This document shows positions 62,677-64,000 of a stretch of DNA of 64,000 nucleotides, in pieces. The notes under the pieces are model-generated. The model was not told the DNA's origin. It saw nothing but the letters and a program-made list of their open reading frames with translations, and did no database searches. Position 1 is the stretch's first letter. Each line of letters begins with the position of its first letter. The translations under genes were made by a program, and so were the position numbers. The DNA is from Echinicola jeungdonensis. GTDB lineage: Bacteria > Bacteroidota > Bacteroidia > Cytophagales > Cyclobacteriaceae. Where the stretch lies: assembly GCF_030409905.1 (NCBI RefSeq), contig NZ_JAUFQT010000002.1, positions 868,001 through 932,000 on the forward strand, in the 5' to 3' direction.

Positions 62677-63532
62677 CGGGATTAAAAGCCTTGGAGGCCA
62701 CCATAACCTTGTCCCCCACTCTTAATTGCTTTCCTTCCTGTTCATCGGCCATTACCTTGACCAGGTTATTACCGATCATTACAGTAACTATGTAAATAAA
62801 GCCCTGAGGAAGGAGTTCCAACACTTCCCCGGTAAATTGAAATTTCCCGCTGATTCTATGCTCCGAAAATATGTCCATGGGGTCTTCGATTATGGTAGTT
62901 TTACCAGTTTCCAAATGCCAAACCCTGTCAGACATTTTAATAATTTCCGGGATATCATGGCTGACCAAAAAGGTGGTCAACTGGAATTCCCGATGGACTT
63001 TTAAAATATAATCCTGTAATACCATCCTCATTTCATGATCTAAAGCAGACAAAGGTTCGTCTAACAATAGAATTTCCGGCTTTTGCACCAATGCCCGGGC
63101 TAAAGCCACCCTTTGTTGCTGTCCCCCTGACAGTGAATTCGGTTTTCTGTTTTTTAGATTGCCCAAATCGGTAATTTCTATCAAATCATCAATCACCCTT
63201 TTTTCCTTCCTGCCGGATTGAGCAAAAGAAAGATTTTCTTCTACGGTCATATTGGGAAAAAGGGCATAATCTTGAAAAACAAAGCCCACTTTTCGCTTTT
63301 GTGGAGGAAGGTTAATCTTTTGATTTACATTAACCCAAAGTTTTTCATGAACCAAAATTTTCCCATCATCAGGGAATAAAAGCCCGGCAATCATTTTTAA
63401 TGTGGTGGTCTTTCCAACTCCGGATTTTCCATACAAGGTGATAAACTCCTGTTTCTGGATAGTACCTTCCAGGGACAAATGAACATCCCCAGCTGCGGTT
63501 TTTAACTGTTTTTGGAGCGAAAGTGTAATCAT
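62657..63532 (-). CDS. modC: Molybdate ABC transporter ATP-binding protein
   Basis: 291 residues from the ATG at 63532; an upstream in-frame start at 63568 would overlap the permease gene. Walker A is GKSGVGKTTTLKMIAG, the signature is NSLSGGQQQRVALARAL, and Walker B is ILLLDEPLSALD. A TOBE-like C-terminal segment (FTGEVLELLPQGFIYIVTVM) is present. The start overlaps the modB stop by one base (TAATG). It powers molybdate import; sulfate or tungstate variants cannot be ruled out. Confidence 0.88.
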   Translation of the reverse strand: MITLSLQKQLKTAAGDVHLSLEGTIQKQEFITLYGKSGVGKTTTLKMIAGLLFPDDGKILVHEKLWVNVNQKINLPPQKRKVGFVFQDYALFPNMTVEENLSFAQSGRKEKRVIDDLIEITDLGNLKNRKPNSLSGGQQQRVALARALVQKPEILLLDEPLSALDHEMRMVLQDYILKVHREFQLTTFLVSHDIPEIIKMSDRVWHLETGKTTIIEDPMDIFSEHRISGKFQFTGEVLELLPQGFIYIVTVMIGNNLVKVMADEQEGKQLRVGDKVMVASKAFNPVIQKIS

Positions 63533-64000
63533 TAGATTAGTTGCTTGATTTGCCGGCCATTGACCCAATATACGCCTAATAATATCAAAAAAGTGATGGC
63601 AAATAAAATCAGGGAATAAGCATTGGCATTATCATATTGTAGTGCCTCCACCTCATCATAAATGGCTATTGATGCTACTTTTGTCTTACCGGGAATATTC
63701 CCTCCAATCATCAAGACCACCCCAAATTCACCCACAGTATGAGCAAATGTCAATACAATGCCTGTTAAAAGGGAAGGCCGGATATTGGGCAAAAGCACCC
63801 GGAAAAGTGTCGTAGTTTTGGATTTCCCCATGACATAGGCAGCCTCTGTCAAAGAAGGGGAAAGTTTTGAAATCCCCGATTGAATGGGATGAACCATAAA
63901 GGGTAAACTATATACCACAGAAGCCAAAACCAGGCCTTCAAATGAAAACACCAATTTAAGACCTAACCATTGGTCCAACCATTTTCCTATAAAATTCCCA
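63532..64000 (-). CDS. modB: Molybdate ABC transporter permease, C-terminal part (5' end outside window)
   Basis: The frame runs open to the window end, with about 156 codons visible. The ABC permease EAA loop is present (EAAYVMGKSKTTTLFRVLLP), then FAHTVGEFGVVLMIGGNIPG, typical of ModB. About four helices remain. It is coupled to modC by a one-base overlap. The N-terminal helices are outside the window. Confidence 0.88.
   Translation of the reverse strand, partial: GNFIGKWLDQWLGLKLVFSFEGLVLASVVYSLPFMVHPIQSGISKLSPSLTEAAYVMGKSKTTTLFRVLLPNIRPSLLTGIVLTFAHTVGEFGVVLMIGGNIPGKTKVASIAIYDEVEALQYDNANAYSLILFAITFLILLGVYWVNGRQIKQLI

Noticed and set aside
1..64000. CRISPR array, prophage, secretion system or toxin-antitoxin locus
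   Set aside because: No regularly spaced repeats, cas genes, phage structural genes, integrases or paired small toxin-antitoxin genes were found on either strand.

Overview
This 64 kb window looks like the chromosome of a marine-type Bacteroidota, most likely order Cytophagales, family Cyclobacteriaceae. The placement rests on the gene families present: TonB-dependent receptors with N-terminal carboxypeptidase-like domains, DUF547, DUF4136, DUF5522/CWC, PepSY and CHAD proteins, and a split MetH. Promoter-like TAnnTTTG boxes, rare Shine-Dalgarno sequences and AT-rich DNA agree with it. The genus is not fixed by anything I can see. No prophage, CRISPR array or plasmid function was found. The only mobile DNA is one IS3-family and one IS21-family element.

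Layout. 1-7 kb: a minus-strand operon of a DUF547 lipoprotein, an FAD oxidoreductase, a NapH/NosR-like membrane iron-sulfur protein, two family-2 glycosyltransferases and a lipoprotein cut by the window edge. 7-9.5 kb: two small unknown genes and an aldo/keto reductase. 9.6-15.9 kb: a cobalamin riboswitch followed by a B12 uptake and salvage operon (BtuB-like receptor, CWC/DUF5522 protein, cobU, Dph6-like ATPase, cobT, cobS, cobC). 16.2-23 kb: a LuxR-type regulator, an outer-membrane-type protein and two related lipoproteins, the second split by the IS3 element. 23-24 kb: non-coding DNA with repeats. 23.9-28.9 kb: a metal or siderophore uptake operon. 29.4-33.5 kb: a glycosyltransferase, a cytochrome c gene carrying two in-frame TGA codons, and an Ada-like/AlkB alkylation-repair pair. 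33.7-38.7 kb: a SAM riboswitch driving split metH and metF. 38.8-47.3 kb: a beta-barrel protein, YbjQ, a 2Fe-2S protein, a DUF819 transporter, a NUDIX hydrolase, aceK, a DUF4136 lipoprotein and a CHAD protein. 47.4-50 kb: the IS21 element. 50.4 kb: tRNA-Ser(GCT). 51.3-58.1 kb: a universal stress protein and a seven-gene Mrp Na+/H+ antiporter operon. 58.7-64 kb: an MBL-fold hydrolase, tRNA-Leu(CAG), a Zn/Cd/Pb-type P-type ATPase, and modC with the end of modB.

Two riboswitch-controlled blocks are metabolically linked: the cobalamin switch governs acquisition and nucleotide-loop assembly of the cofactor that the SAM-controlled methionine synthase uses. The observations I would check first are the double-TGA cytochrome gene, the redox/glycosyltransferase operon at the left edge, the Dph6-like ATPase embedded in the B12 operon, and the IS3-split lipoprotein with its intact paralogue.
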